A stretch of 64,000 nt of DNA, taken from NCBI RefSeq assembly GCF_031143425.1, contig NC_090437.1, positions 1,176,424,863 to 1,176,488,862 on the forward strand. The letters run 5' to 3'. Position numbers and translations under genes: made by a program. Under the pieces are notes generated by a model that did no database searches, was not told where the DNA came from, and was given only the letters and a program-made list of their open reading frames with translations. The first letter of the stretch is position 1. Each line of letters starts with the position of its first letter. Positions 33,081 through 46,202 of this stretch are shown in pieces. Source of the stretch: Pleurodeles waltl (lineage: Eukaryota > Chordata > Amphibia > Caudata > Salamandridae).

Positions 33081-33750
33081 AGTGAATTGGATACACAGTT
33101 AACAAATGCAGAAAAAATAGACCTGTGCACATGTTCTAACAGATTTTTAGCAGTTGACACATTTTATTTTCTGTCATCATAGTTATTTGACAACTTTGAA
33201 ATTGTCTACAATATATATGGATAGGCTGTGTTTATGCCTTAGATGTGGTGAGGAAAGAGCTGATATCTTGCATATGACCTGGACTTGTGACCAAATGCAA
33301 ATGTACCAGCAATCTGTAACTAATAAGTTACAAAGGAATGCAGATTTTGCAATAGAACTGTCTATTAAACTCGGTTTACTCAATCTTATTCCTAAACCCA
33401 AGAAATCACTGATTACGTTCTACTGTACACTATTGGGCTTGGTGTTGGCAAAATGTCAGATTGCTTTACACTGGCCTAAATTGCGCAGTCTGGCCCTAGT
33501 ACCCTGGGAGAAAGACGTACTGGAGTGTGCAATTGCAGAAGAACTCAGGTTGGAAATGGTCATGATGGATGGTGAATTAGCTGATGATTTGAATACTTAA
33601 TGCACAAAGATGTATACATTGATGGAGAGGACTGAAGATGAGTATGGGGTATGGTAGTGTTGCATCTGAGTAATTTGAGTCATGAAAAATGCTGGTACTC
33701 ATTAAAATGGCATGATGGTCCGTGCTTTTCAAGTGACCCTGGAAAAAATG
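33080..33750 (+). mobile_element. L1-type LINE 3' fragment
   Basis: It carries the C-terminal Cys region of an L1-type ORF2 followed by a short 3' tail region. It is 5'-truncated and from a different subfamily than the L1 at 21.6-29.2 kb. Confidence 0.65.
33154..33600 (+). pseudogene. L1 ORF2 C-terminal domain fragment
   Basis: The open frame contains LKLSTIYMDRLCLCLRCGEE, then ILHMTWTCDQMQMY, matching the family pattern CxxCGEE..LLHMLWxC. The tail is LLGLVLAKCQIALHW and AIAEELRLEM, ending in a TAA at 33,598-33,600. This is the zinc-knuckle-like C-terminus found at the end of L1 ORF2 proteins; the ORF2 at 22.2 kb ends in the same way (CPRC, LHLAWDC). No RT or endonuclease remains. The listed start is only the first in-frame ATG, and homology extends slightly upstream in other frames. 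Confidence 0.7.
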
Positions 33751-34915
33751 TTAGGCCTGTTCACACTGTGCCATAGCTAGCAAATGGCTCAGCTGGATAA
33801 GTGACATATTATCGATCCAACAAATATCGAGAAACGCAAAAATATCAACTCTGTATACAATAACTATAAAAAATCACTAGTATAGAGCACACAATTATCA
33901 TTAACAAAAATTATGATTTTTACATATTGATAACAAAAATATCAGGCACACATATATTGTTGCCTATAAATAAACATATGTTATGTCAAAAATATCGATT
34001 ACCACATTATTGACTACCAAATTATTGTTACAATAACAAATAAAGCCATTAAAAACACCAAAAACCCAATTGTAGGATTAACCAATTACTTCAAATAAAT
34101 CTTAAACTTACAACAAACATCTATAATTAAATTTAAAAATATTACATCACCCACAAATTAAAGATTCATCCCATAAAAATACACCCGAACAATATACAAT
34201 CAATACACCAAAAAAATTATCAATAGCTATAAACATTTAAATATCAAAAACAACATAAAGTATAATATCAATACAAATAAATCCATATTTAAGTCAAACA
34301 ATTATGTATAATACTACTAAAAGAAAACATAACTTAGTGTTCACCAAACAAGGATTTAACTGATTATAACAATAAAATTATACTAAACCAACCAATAAAA
34401 TAATACTATAAACAACTTTGACCAATAAAATAACTCAAGCAATTGAACAAACAGTATAAAAGGCATACTAATTAAAGTAAACGATTAATCCAAAAGCGAA
34501 AAACACTGCAAGAGGAGGAAACTGCTGGATTGTCCCAACAAAGGATTATTCATTAAGCTATACACCTCTGCAGCTGCATATTCAAGTAATTACAACTTAT
34601 GTTTAAACGAAAAATCAAATGTTAATAAACTAAAAAATTATTAATTAACCAGGTTATATATATAGTACCACACTCTGTAGCTTTTAGCATTTTACACAAA
34701 CTACCTGAAAGAAAACAAGCAACTGCCAAACCAAGAACCTGATACAAAATCTCATATATAATAAATCACTAATAATACATAATAAAGTAAGAAAATATAA
34801 ATAATAAATATGAAACTCACCAGACCAGCAAAAATAAACCTAACTCCATAAACCTTGACAAACTAGCAAAAAATACCAATTTATATTACTCTTATATTTT
34901 TTCCTCTTTCAACAG
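33751..34915. other. AT-rich region without recognised genes
   Basis: Very AT-rich, dense in stops in all frames, with no terminal repeats found. It could be intronic or leader sequence of the MULE-type gene whose exons follow, but this is not shown. Confidence 0.5.
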
Positions 34916-34991
34916 AAAACAAACACTACTTCAAAACGAGCTAAAAGAAAAAAATGCACAGCCATGCAAAACATCTCAACAGAACGTGCTA
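34916..34991 (+). pseudogene. Candidate small exon upstream of the FLYWCH/MULE gene
   Basis: The segment is bounded by a strong acceptor (TTTTTTCCTCTTTCAACAG) and a consensus donor (GTAAGTA). It is 76 nt long and open in the frame KTNTTSKRAKRKKCT, with a basic nuclear-localisation-like run. It joins in frame to the next acceptor at 35,091-35,092, where NIMTEGAKC follows before a stop. This is probably an exon of the transposase gene that continues at 35,093, but no family match was recognised in it. Confidence 0.4.
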
Positions 34992-35092
34992 GTAAGTAAA
35001 TAGAATAAAAATAACTGCATTTTTAAATATATTAATAACTAACATACAAAATTGAACTATAATAAATGTTTATATTATTGAACTACTTACAG

Positions 35093-35940
35093 ATATAATG
35101 ACAGAAGGTGCCAAATGTATCACTTCACAAAAATGAAAGCAATTATTAAGCCACCGCATGGGCTACACGTACAGACAAGAAAGTGCATTGAGAGAAACTA
35201 TAAACCAGGAAATGTACTAAATAGTATTCTAATGCATGCTATGGAAATAAACGGTTGTAATTAATGTAAAAGAACACAACCATCCCCCAAATATTACAGA
35301 AATAGAAATTAGAGAAATTTCAGAAGACATAAGAGAGGCAATCACTAGTTCTCAGAAACCCACAAGCAAAATCCTTAAAGACATACTACCCAAGGTGCCT
35401 GAAAACATAAAAGGCCAACCATCATCTATCCCCACTTGAAAAAATCTAATTACAGGCACTAAAATGGCAACCAGCGTTACCCAACCTGGTCCTAGAAGAC
35501 ACCAGGCCATAGACATACCAGACCATTTAACAATTACAAATAATGCAGAACACTTCCTATTCCACGACAGTCAAAATAATGAAAAAAAAATCCTAATCTT
35601 CTCCACTGCAAACAACTTAATATACTTATCCAGTGCCAAACATGGATGATGGATGGGGCCTTCAAAATGTGTCCCATAACATTCACATAGATAGATACCA
35701 TACATGGTGAATAATAAAACACCAATATCCATTTCATATATGCTTTACTCCCAAATAAACAAAGCAGTACCTACTATGAACTTCTAAACTATACAAAACA
35801 GCAAACAAATAACTACTACCCCCAAAAAATAATCATCTACTTTAGACAAGCCATGATTCAAACAGTACTAAGACACCCATACACGGCTGTTACTATCACT
35901 TTAATAAAAGTATAAGGGGAACCTCCAAAAATCTACACGA
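35093..35940 (+). pseudogene. FLYWCH/MULE-type transposase, N-terminal and core part
   Basis: FLYWCH-type traces come first (GYTYRQ, then VKEHNHPPNITEIEIRE near 35,265-35,310). A linker (KILKDILPKVPENIKGQPSS) leads to the Mutator-like core: LFHDSQNNEKKILIFSTANN, then after a shift WMMDGTFKNV (the family's first acidic motif, about 35,650), later PKIIIYFRQAMIQTV and GCYYHFNKSI (about 35,885-35,915). That order matches eukaryotic MULE transposases and FLYWCH-domain proteins derived from them. There are many shifts and stops. The homology stops exactly at 35,940, where a Harbinger terminal repeat begins. Confidence 0.7.
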
Positions 35941-35960
35941 GGGCCTGATTACGAGTTTGG

Positions 35961-37436
35961 AAGCCTGTGCACGTCCATGGCGGTGTCAGCAGATCCGACC
36001 GCCATTGGCTTTTCGGTCGGACCACTGTATTACAATGCTAGAAGTCCCATAGAGGAAAGACGGCTGCAGTCCGACCAGCACCGCCAGGCAGTACCACCGT
36101 GGGGAGGCAGGACAAACAGGCCGACGGAGCTAGTGTTTCCACCAGACACATTATGATGTTGCCTACTGCCAATGTGACCATGGTGGTTCAACCACCACGT
36201 CACAGAAGATGGAAACGGAAAGCATAAAGGAAGCAATTCACTTGCAAGCAGGGTTACATGTCCTGTGCAGCCATGACGTCCATCACACATGTCCTGCCAC
36301 TGCTGCTGCTCATCAATGGAGCTCAAAATCCACAAAATCCACACTGCCGTGAATCCAATCGATGGTAAGAACACACAACTACATGTATCATTGAGCTCAA
36401 CAACAGACTGTTGCACCGTCATCCACATGATATGGGGGGTATGCTTCGGGCACCAAGTACACTTGACATTGTGTCCACAGTCAGAGTCATTCACAAAGAA
36501 TGAGTCACATTCACAGCTATAAAATGCCACCTTTCAGCAGGTCACTGACACTGCACTGCCACACTCCACAAAAACACAGGTCTGCTCATCTCAGGCACAG
36601 GGACAGAGAAGTGTACTGAATACTGTGTCACACAACAGCAACCGCTCAGCAACATCACATCTACCAATTCAACTGACACCCTCATATTGCTCACATGCCT
36701 TGGAATGTCATCAGATTGAAGACACATATGTATAGATGTGACATGGAACACAAGTACCCTTCCATGAAACATCCTTGTAATGGACCCGCACATCACTCAC
36801 ATTGCAACACAATGGAAGGTCAGTGGGATGCACAATAGTTTGTGAAACAAATATCCAAAGCTCACAATGCAAACAATACCTGCACAATAGGGATAAGGGC
36901 ATCAGGAGCACTCCTGCAAGGGTGTTGCTCTGGGACACATTTCACTTTGCACATGCCCCTAAAACACCATTTGCACTGGAACTAGCCCTTCATGTATCTC
37001 AGGGTGAAACAAAATGAACACCCTCCATGTGTAGACCAACAAATGTCAAGCCCCCACACATGAGACGAATGTACAATCCATATCAAGAGGACAAGTCTAA
37101 CACCATACACACTGACATTGGTCAACACAGTGAATTACTTACCATAGCAAACATAACACAACACAATTACACCCCAATTGGATTACCACTCACATATCCA
37201 TACAGCACTGCCTACAAAGTCAGATATTGCAAACAACAGCAAATGGGTGAAACACACACAACTATATGCATACTAAAAAAGTTAACCAGGAACAACAAAA
37301 AGGTAGAAAAGTAGTGGCAGGACAAATGTGTACCCAGAAAAACAACAACTTGGGTTTATTCAGTCCAAATGCTGAAGAGCAAAGGCGATTGGCCAGCCCA
37401 TATGACTTCACACACAGAATTGTGTCTAATATTGAC
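35961..37436. other. Harbinger 1 left non-coding region
   Basis: About 1.5 kb between the left terminal repeat and gene A. It contains subterminal GGTCGGACC-type palindromes near 36,000-36,100. The open frames here (for example 36,030-36,530 on the minus strand) show no domain or conservation with element 2. Confidence 0.5.
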
Positions 37437-40400
37437 TCACTGCCAGGGAACCTCCTCAAGTGGGCAGGCAGGCACCTCAGGGATCATCCTGGGGTGGGGT
37501 CTGAATTGGGATGGGTGGATTTGGGTTTCAGAAGGGGGCTTTTTCTTTGGAGGGGTGGGCTTCTTCTTGAGACAAGGAGTATGGGTGCTTGCAGAGGGGG
37601 CAGGTGTGATGGGAGAGAACCTAGATGTAGAAGGGATAGGTTGGGGTGTGGGTGGGGGCCTCTTGGGTTTGGAGGCAACAGAGGAAAGGGCAAGGTCAAA
37701 AAAGAATCTCTCCTTGGGAAAACGGGTAGGTTCATCAGAAGGGGTTAGGGATTTGGAGGTTGAGGGAATGGTGGGCTTGTCTGTGGGTGTAGATGCCTTG
37801 GGTGTTTGCAAGTGTGAGGTATGCTTGTGCTTTGGTTATGTCTATTGCGTGTGTGAGTATGGGTGTCTTGTGGGCTGGGAGATAAAGGTGTGGTGGATGT
37901 GTGTGAGTCTGTTGAGGTGGTGTCCGTGAGTATGGTGAATGTTGTGGATGTATCTGTGAGTTGGGGTGGTATCTGGGGATATGGTGGATGTGGTGGATAT
38001 GTCTGTGTGTGCTGGGGTGGTGTCTGGGGGTATGGTTGACGTTGTGGATGTATCTGGGTGTATTGTGCGGGTATCTTGGGGTATGGTGTCTGAAGTGTGT
38101 GGGTCTGTGGGTTGTGAGTTGTTGTCTGGGTGTGTGGTGGCTGTGGTGGATGTGCCACTGGGTGCTGTGGTGGTGGCTGTGGGTATGGTGGTTGTGGTGT
38201 GTGGGTCAGTGGGAGTGATGGGGGTGTCTGTTGAAATTGTGGCTGATGTGGTGTCTGTGGGTGAATCTTGAGTGCATGCCAGTGTTGATGTGTGCTGCTT
38301 GTGTGTGTTGAGGTAGGTTTGTTGGATGTGTCTGTGTGCTTGGAACAGGTAGGGAAATAGGGAATTCGGACTGGGAAGAGGGAGGTGGTGGGGTGAATTG
38401 TGGGAGAGGATGGCTGCTGTCAGTGAGGAGGACAGAGTCTGAAAAGATTGCTGTAGGCCATACATGCCACTACAAATGCCTTCTAGGAAAGCATTTGCCT
38501 CACTCATGGTAGCAGGGGTAATAGGGGCTGGCTTGAGGTACCTGGGGCAAAGGAGATGCCCACCCTCTTGGGTGAGCCAGCATGGCCAACTGGGTGAGGA
38601 GCAACAGGGAAGGTGGCGATAGAACTGGAGATGGCGGACAAGGATGGTGCCGGAGCAGGTCCTGATGGGTCCGCCACCACTTGGGAGTGACCATTTCAGG
38701 TCGATTCTGAAGATGATAAAGTTGATCCTGTGTCCTCTGCGGCACTCCACTCACCCTCTGGGCCACTGGGTCCCTCGGTGTTGGTGGAGCCATGACTGGA
38801 GGTACCGTGGCCAGATGCTTCCCCACTTGGTTGCACCCTTCCTCTTTTACTTGCCTAGGATGATGCTGCAAATGCAAAGAGGAAAAGGGTCACTACATTT
38901 TCCTGATCACACTTGAACAACAGCTGTGATTAGCAAACATTACCATGATGTCAAGTAGGCCCCAGCAACAAACTGCATCAAAGTGGCCTCTACATGTACT
39001 ATACCATAAGCATGCATGCCACATGAACTGTCAACAGTTGCCCACAGGAACATCAGGGCATCAGACAGCTACAATTGCATGGGAGGAGTTGTGCAATCAG
39101 AGTAACCATTAAATAAGTAGGAGACCTCATCACCGTCAATGCTTTGCCTCATGAAGCATACCTCAGTTACATGTTGTCATACAATAGTAGGCCAATGCCA
39201 ATTTCAGTCTCACAGGTCCCACACAGGGACATGCATACATCTATTTGTCCCATACACAATAACACAACAATAAGAAATGATGCTCCAAAATCTTGCCATG
39301 TTACTGACAGCAGTACAATATCCTCAAGGAGGTGTCATGGAAATACAGAAACAATGCACACTTCACCATGTGTAAGTTGTCCTAATGGAGTCATGGAGGT
39401 AGTACAAATGTTGCTCAGATATGCTACACGTTTGGCATGGAAATCTACACTGTAGACAAAATGCACAAATTGTCAAGGAGATATGTCTCTAAAATTCACA
39501 ACACAGTGAATCAGCTATCCCTAGGGAAATCAGCACTGTTGTATGCCACCCATTACAATGACATACTCTGACAGCATCAGTAGAATTCATTAGTCCTTTG
39601 TATGTTGGATAGGCCCAGGGATTCGCAAGTACTTGTAGAAGCCCCTCAGCATGTTGCCCATTGGGATCCTACATCCATGTCTCCATTTTGGTCCTGCAAA
39701 CCCAGATGTCCATGGAAGAATGGTTGTACCCAACCATATGTGATTCCAACATAACTGCAAGTCAATCCATAATGCATGCCAACAGTCAGGTAATGAACTT
39801 CCCCATTTCACATGTGCAGAGCCCTTTGCCACATAATGACAGATCAATGGCAAGGAAATGCACATTGTGGGTAAAAACTGTAGTCCTACATTTAATGCCC
39901 ATCACTGCTACTGCAGTTGTACATGCCAAATGACATGCAATGATGGGTGTGGGTATGTGAGAGCCAACAATCAATGGTGACACACTGCTGTCTGTGGCAC
40001 CACATGAAATGTAGATCCATTACATTTGTCCAGTTCCTAACACAGGTTGGTATGCACATACATGGGAATACAGAAATCATCCCATGAGCACAGGTAGATC
40101 ATGCATTAAACAGCATTGTACACATTTTGTTAAAAGAGAAAGGGACAAATGCTAACATGTTGGCACAAGGAATGTTGGCAACAGCAATGGCACATAAATC
40201 ATGTCAATGAACATTCTTCACTTACCAAGTAAAAGTTTTGATCTGTAGCTGCACCCAAAGTACAATGTTTTCTCTGTCACATGTTTGATGGCTACCTTCA
40301 CATGACAGGCAGTAGTGAAACACCAGCACTTGTCACACACTGAAGGCAAGTGGCCTCTGGGGGGCAGATTCCGATTTACTCACTTGACCAGACACATGGC

Positions 40401-43386
40401 TGAGAACAGTGATCCATCACTTCTTTTTCTTTGGGCTGTAACACTGAGGATTGGTGGTCTGTTGCGTCGAATTTAGACCCACTATAACAACAAACATTAC
40501 TTGTCCCTGGAGAGCAGTTGGTTTTGTGTACTGTATTCGGTTGTGTCCTAGGTCCCTAGGCGAATAGGCAAGGCACATCAGTATGCACCAAATTTCATAT
40601 CTACATAAACACTTACTCATCTTGTATGTCACACAACGACCATCCCGAATCGTCGGGAGATGTCAAAACCTAACACATCAACTTAGCTACGTGACATGCA
40701 GGAATATGCCCAGTACTCACCCCCTGTGGCTACTGCGCTTGCTTCAAATGCCAACCAAGGTCTGGGAACACCACCGCCAGAATGCAAGGTATTAGGGGGG
40801 TCATGCTCCAACGTTCTCCCCGCCCACGTTAGGAGGATAGCCCCAACTGGACCACCGCGATCTTCCAGGCCCAGCATCAGCTCCTCCTACCTCTTATGAC
40901 AGTGGGCGCTCCTCAGGCTATGGACCCACCGGGTCCGCACCATCCAGGTGATGGCTCTCCAAATCTCCTTCTTCTGATGGGTGTTTAAATGTATGGATGC
41001 AAGAGATAATTCAAGCAATTATCAACACACATTTTTGCCCAAATGGTTGTGCCACACATATGTCAGAAACACCAAGCAGAAAATGGGCAATTTGTCAACA
41101 CACCACAAGTGTAATGCACACATGCCAATACATACAGGGACATGACTACGTACTTTTGGAGTCATCAGCAGACAAACCCACAAACCTGCTCATGGCCTAC
41201 AATTACGAAGCAAGACTACTGACATCAGGTGCCACAGTGAAACACTACACACCAATGTGGCTTCTGAAGGGTAAACTCCTTAGGCTTGACTGGACAAACA
41301 CATTTATACTCTGCAAGATTGGCTAAATGCATTCAGTCCCTACAGGCAACTACCATAGAACAGACTTCACCCTTATACATGTGTGACAATGAAACTGTTG
41401 GCACGGTGGGAAGGGAAAGTGTCTTCCCTGTGTATGTGTGGACATGTGGCCTAACAAAAAACAGACTCATGCCACTTCAGGGTGGTTTTCTGTAGTATGT
41501 ACCTGTACCACAGAACACACCTTCAACATGCGGTTCTAACCTGCAGAAATGGCATCCAACATAAAAGGTATGTATGGTACAGTTTCTGCTATGTAACTAA
41601 GGGCCAGATGTAGGAAAATGCCAATTTGCGACTTGCAAATTGCGAGTCCCTGCGACTCGCAATTTGCAACTCGCAAATTGGTATGCAGAACGGTGTCTCA
41701 GACACCGTCTGCGAGTCGCTATGGGGTCGCAATGACCCACCTCATTAATATTAATGAGGTGGGTCGCAAATTGCGGCCCCATAGCGAGTCTAGGCACTCG
41801 CAAACATGAGGCCTGCTGTCGTCAGCAGACCTCCATGTTCGTGACTGCTTTATCAATAAAGCAGTTTTTTTTTTTAAGTGTAGCCCGTTTTCCTTAAAGG
41901 AAAACGAGCTGCACTTAAAAAAAAAACGAAACCTTTAGTTTCAGTATTTTTTCAGAGCAGGTAGTGGTCCCTTGGACCACTACCTGACCTGAAAAAATGG
42001 TTTTGGGTCCATTCGCAAAGGGGAAGGGGTCCCATGGGGACCCCTTCCAATTTGCGAGTGGGTTACCATCCACTTGAAGTGGATGGTAACTGTGATACCA
42101 TTTGCGACCGCAAATCGCAAATGGTATTGCATGCCACTCCGAATCGCAAATAGGAAGGGAACACCCCTTTCTATTTGCTATTCTGAAATGCATATTGCGA
42201 GTCGGTCCCGACTCGCAATATGCATTTCTGCATCGGGAAATGCGATTAGCGAGTCGCAAACGCAATTTTTGCAGTTTGCGACTCGCTAATCGGTTCCTGC
42301 ATCTGGCCCTAAGTTACTGAGTCATGTGTCATGGCCTCCCAGGAATCTACACACTGTCTGCACTGTGGGTTTGTCATTTGTGCAATAAGCCTGTACAGGA
42401 GAAATATGACTTCTGTGATGGTGACAACAGAGCTGTTGTAGTAAGGGACCTGTCATGAGACAAAGACACACATTGACAATGATGCAACATGCACATATGG
42501 ACCAGTTCAAGGCTTTACCCGTTCCTGATCTAGTCAAGGTTTTGCCACTAGAGCCTCATTTTGGCCACCTGACAGGATCTGTAGGTGTACAGGGAGTGGG
42601 CACAGTGCCACAGTTGCATAGCCACAGTGACTCTCCCACAACCTGGACTGTGTCCCATACTGGGAGATACATTTGACCGGCCCTGGTCTCTGCAGGCTGA
42701 GCATACAAAATCTCTATGACACACATAGTTCCATCACTTGCATGCATGACAGTCCATCATGTGGCCATCAGCAATGTGGCTTGTGGCTTGTGTGGCAAGC
42801 TGAAAGGGAACTGTAAGTCATGATATGCCTTCCAGACAACAGTTTGGCAGTGCCATATGTGAGGTGAAAGATCTGTGGCACAATACACATTGCTTACAAG
42901 ATTCGCAAATGTCTCAGACAAGATGCACACACAGCTCATGCTGTCATGCACATACGTGTTGTCTAACTTTTAGAACCATCATAAACAAAGAAATATTAAT
43001 GTATGGCAGGAAAGTCCCCTTGCCTAATTATACGTATCCAACACAAGGAGGATCTAGGGCCCCAAAAACATCACAGAACACAGTGTGAATGAACACAACA
43101 TATAGTACTGGTCTGCAGTTCCTGCACCATGTCATGTCCATCCCTTTGATGCCACACAAACTGCAACAACAGACACACAAGGAGTCTCATTGTCATACAG
43201 GGGCAAATTGAAGCCCGTGAGGAGGGAAAGGATGGCGTTGAACATAGTCATTTTTGCCTATGAGGTACTTACCTGCTCCTCTGGTGAGCCATAGAGCTAA
43301 CCATACAGGGAAAGAAAGTCGGTCACAAGCCTCTCCGGTTCCTATGGAGAGAAGGCAGGGGCCCTTTCACCTGCTGGACGTGGCAT
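37437..43386 (-). pseudogene. Harbinger 1 gene A: Myb/SANT-like (NAIF1-like) protein, 3 exons
   Basis: The gene structure parallels gene A of element 2. Exon 1 (43,386-43,273) starts MPRPAGERAPAF and ends LYGSPEEQ before the donor GTAAGT; it has two stops. Exon 2 (~40,979-40,721) starts at HQKK after a lost acceptor and ends at donor GTGAGT; it is frameshifted. Exon 3 begins at 38,865 after acceptor TTTGCAG. It carries HPRGWASP, then NAFLEGICSGMYGLQQSFQT, then about 250 residues rich in Thr, Pro and Ser (repeats such as TSTTSTIPPDTTP) and a Lys/Pro-rich end, EVPACPL. The first two exons would form the DNA-binding part by analogy with Harbinger Myb-like partners. The plus-strand open frames in 37.3-38.3 kb are shadows of the repeat. 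Confidence 0.6.
41601..42309 (+). mobile_element. Foldback MITE, 709 bp, with exact TAA target duplication
   Basis: The ends GGGCCAGATGTAGGAA and TTCCTGCATCTGGCCC are inverted with one mismatch. TAA flanks both sides (41,598-41,600; 42,310-42,312). The interior is made of palindromes of GCGAGTCGC and TTTGCGA motifs, such as CCACCTCATTAATATTAATGAGGTGG at its left third. This is a Harbinger-type non-autonomous element within an intron of gene A; no coding content. Confidence 0.9.
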
Positions 43387-43689
43387 GATTGCTCCCAGAG
43401 GCAACACACAGATGCTGAAGTGGTAGAGGTGTTGCTGGCAACAGTGTCAGGAGTCAGGGGACAGATTTAGCACAACACGGCGTACAAGTACTCCACCTAT
43501 GCAGTCATCACCACTGACAGACACAGCCATTGGTCTGCAATTGCCTCGGGCAATAATGTTAGCCTATGTCTGTGTCTGCGTGGTTGGAACCGCTACTGTG
43601 TGGATGAACTCCGCTGGCAGATGTGGGCGGTTCCTGATGTCCAGTGGAGTAGGTGAGGCGTCTGCCATTTTGGCAGTTTAAAAGACTGT

Positions 43690-44653
43690 GGGGGTCATTA
43701 CGACCCTGGCGGTCGGTGGTATAGTGGCGGTAGTACTGTCAACAGTCTGGAGGTACAAACCTCCATACCTTCATATAATGACATTGGCTGTTTGGCCAAA
43801 GCCAAACCGCCAATGTACCACACCAACCGCCAGGGCGGTAACAAACGCCAGGCTGTAGACTACAGTCTCCAGCCCGGCGGCCGTCACTAGGCTGCCCACG
43901 GCATTATGACCCCACCCACCGCCATGGTTTCCGTGGCTTTTGTACCGCCACGAAAGCCATGGCGGTACGCACTATCAGTGCCAGGGAATTCCTTCCCTGG
44001 CACTGATAGGGGTCTTCCCCGTCCCTCTTCCCCTCCCCAGAGCCCTCCCCCACCTTCCCCCTACCCCATCCGTTCCCCCAAAATAAACACACATACACAC
44101 ACGGCAAAACACACGCATACCCACATTCACCCACGCATGCATACATCCATGCACACACACCCACACACACTGACATACATACCGGCACACACATTCACAC
44201 ATCACAACATACGCTCACACTCACATTCATTCATGTGCACACACATCACACACGGCCCACACCCGCATGCACACACACAGACACAAACACACACAACACC
44301 CCCCACTCCCTCTCCTGATGGAGCACCCAACTTACCTGCTTGCATGGGGTCCTCCTGCAGGAGACGGGACATGGCGCTGCTCCCAGCAGCAATGTCTGCC
44401 AGCGGAACACCGCCATGCCGTATCATGTGTCATGATACGGTCGATGGCGTTCTTCTGGCATGGCTCTGCTGCTGGCAGCAGCGCCACCTTACCGCCATCT
44501 GCCGCCATGACCGTAGCCAGAATTCCACCAGCCTTTTGGCGGAATTCCGGCTATGGTCATATTATGGTGGATGGTAGGTAGCCACGGCGACGGTCTTGTG
44601 GCGGCCGTCGCCATGGCTGTAGGCGGCATTTACTGCCATTACCATAATGAGGG
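43690..44653 (+). mobile_element. Harbinger-type MITE, about 0.96 kb, with CA-rich core
   Basis: The left end GGGGGTCATTACGACCCTGG resembles that of the MITE at 31,306 (GGGGGTCATTCTGAC). The right end reads ACCATAATGAGGGC. The interior has GGCGGT palindromes and a CA-rich tract at 44,084-44,300. The open frames on both strands over the CA tract are low-complexity artefacts. The exact right border and target duplication are uncertain. Confidence 0.65.
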
Positions 44654-45075
44654 CGTGTATATGGCCCTATTATAAGCTTCACAAAAACCATATAAGTTTA
44701 AGATCATCACAAACATCCTCAATTTGTCTTGTTGTGTAGGTCCGACTACACAACTACCAGCATAATGTGTTACAGGACACAGATGGCATATGACAGTGGT
44801 GCACACACCACCACCGCTGATGGTACTTTTGCCACTCAGAAAATACTGTCCCATTTCAAGGGGCAATTGTTTAGCAGATAGTTGGGTGTCGCCTGCATCC
44901 AAGTTGTGGGCACATGTATTTACAACCATGAGGGTCACATTTGAACCTTGTGTAGTTGCCAGCTGTGATGTGTACTAGGTGTCATCTATATGCAGTCATA
45001 AATGCTTTGTCACATGATATTGCCAGCATGCATCATGTATGTTGCTGTTAACACAGTGACTAATGTTCCATATAG

Positions 45076-45830
45076 GATAGGGAGGATGCAACAACCTCCC
45101 GTTTACAATTCATTGCCAGGTACCTTCAGACCATTGAAGAACACCACGTCCTCCAGCTCTGTCATCTGAATAGGCAAGCAATAGTGGATTTATGCCATCA
45201 GTTGGAGCCAGATCTGATGCCAGCTGACAGTAATCCATATTGAATACAACCCATTGTTCAAGTTATGTTAATATTGCACTTCCTGGCCACGGGGTCCTTC
45301 CAGCATACAGTGGCCCTATCTGGTGTTATATACAATCTATGTTCAGTCTGGTGTTGAGAGTTTTCCTATCAGCAATGTTGCAATACATTAACAGCTATAT
45401 CAGGATACCCCGGCTTGAGGATTTAGCCAATGTGAAGGCTGACTTCTATGGTTTTGCCTGCATCCCATATGTGTTGGGGCCCATTGATGGCACACATGTT
45501 GTCTTGGTGCCACCACAGGCCACTGAGCAAGTCTATTGCAACAGGAAAAAGGTCCATTAAATTAGCATGCAAGTTGCCTGTTTATCTGATCTCTACATTT
45601 CAAACATTTGTGCCTGTTTCCCTGGATCATCCCATAATTCCTTCATAATGTGGAAAAGTGTGTCAGATCACTGTGGCATGCTGCATGTTCCACAACATCA
45701 CCTGCGGAGGAATATCCCAGACATCCCAGTGGAGGGGGAGCCTGCAGTGTTACTGGGTAAGAATCCTGAAATGCCTACTAAAGATGACAGTGGTGAAGAT
45801 GAAGAGGAAGGAGCTGACATGCAAGAATAG
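45076..45830 (+). pseudogene. Harbinger 1 transposase (HARBI1-like DDE), broken
   Basis: The sequence follows an acceptor-like CCATATAG. It reads FIARYLQTIEEHHVLQL and LCHQLEPDLMPAD, has a stop near 45,240, and shifts near 45,335. Then FSLVLRVFLSAMLQYI, then LGPIDGTHVVLVPP with the first catalytic Asp. After a stop at 45,558-45,560 comes GSSHNSFIM, where the second Asp (family GSVHD) is Asn. The region with the catalytic Glu, present in element 2, is deleted: FIM runs straight into the C-terminal HVPQHHLRRNIPDIP and the acidic tail KDDSGEDEEEGAD. It cannot be active. Confidence 0.8.
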
Positions 45831-46202
45831 CTCATCCACAGCTACTTCTCATGAAATACGTCATTTGATGACACTACTGTGACTGTACAATGAACTGAAC
45901 TTGTGAGAATGTGTAGAATTTTGTGTTTTTGAAACAGTGAGCTGATATTGCAAAAATAAGCCAAGGGCTGATTGATAAGATAGCTGTTGGCACATCCCCA
46001 CCTTGATGATGTTGCTTTGTTTATGTCAGAGTTATTGTAATGCACTTTGTTTTCCAGATGCTTGTTATGTGACTTGTGCCATATGTATTGTTTCAAGCAT
46101 ATACCCCTTGTTTTATTCTTTGTACAGGTACCTTCACCATAACATCTTCATGTGCGCATTTCAGAGATGTGACATTGGCACGAATGTGATGCTATTCTGA
46201 CA

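Noticed and set aside
37961..38271. Plus-strand Val/Gly/Trp-rich frames (membrane-like)
   Set aside because: They are the complement of the Thr/Pro-rich exon of Harbinger gene A.
41597..42320. Cluster of open frames on both strands with similar peptides
   Set aside because: They come from palindromic modules of the foldback MITE.
43906..44577. 223-residue His/Thr-rich frame
   Set aside because: It runs through a MITE and its CA-rich core; low complexity only.
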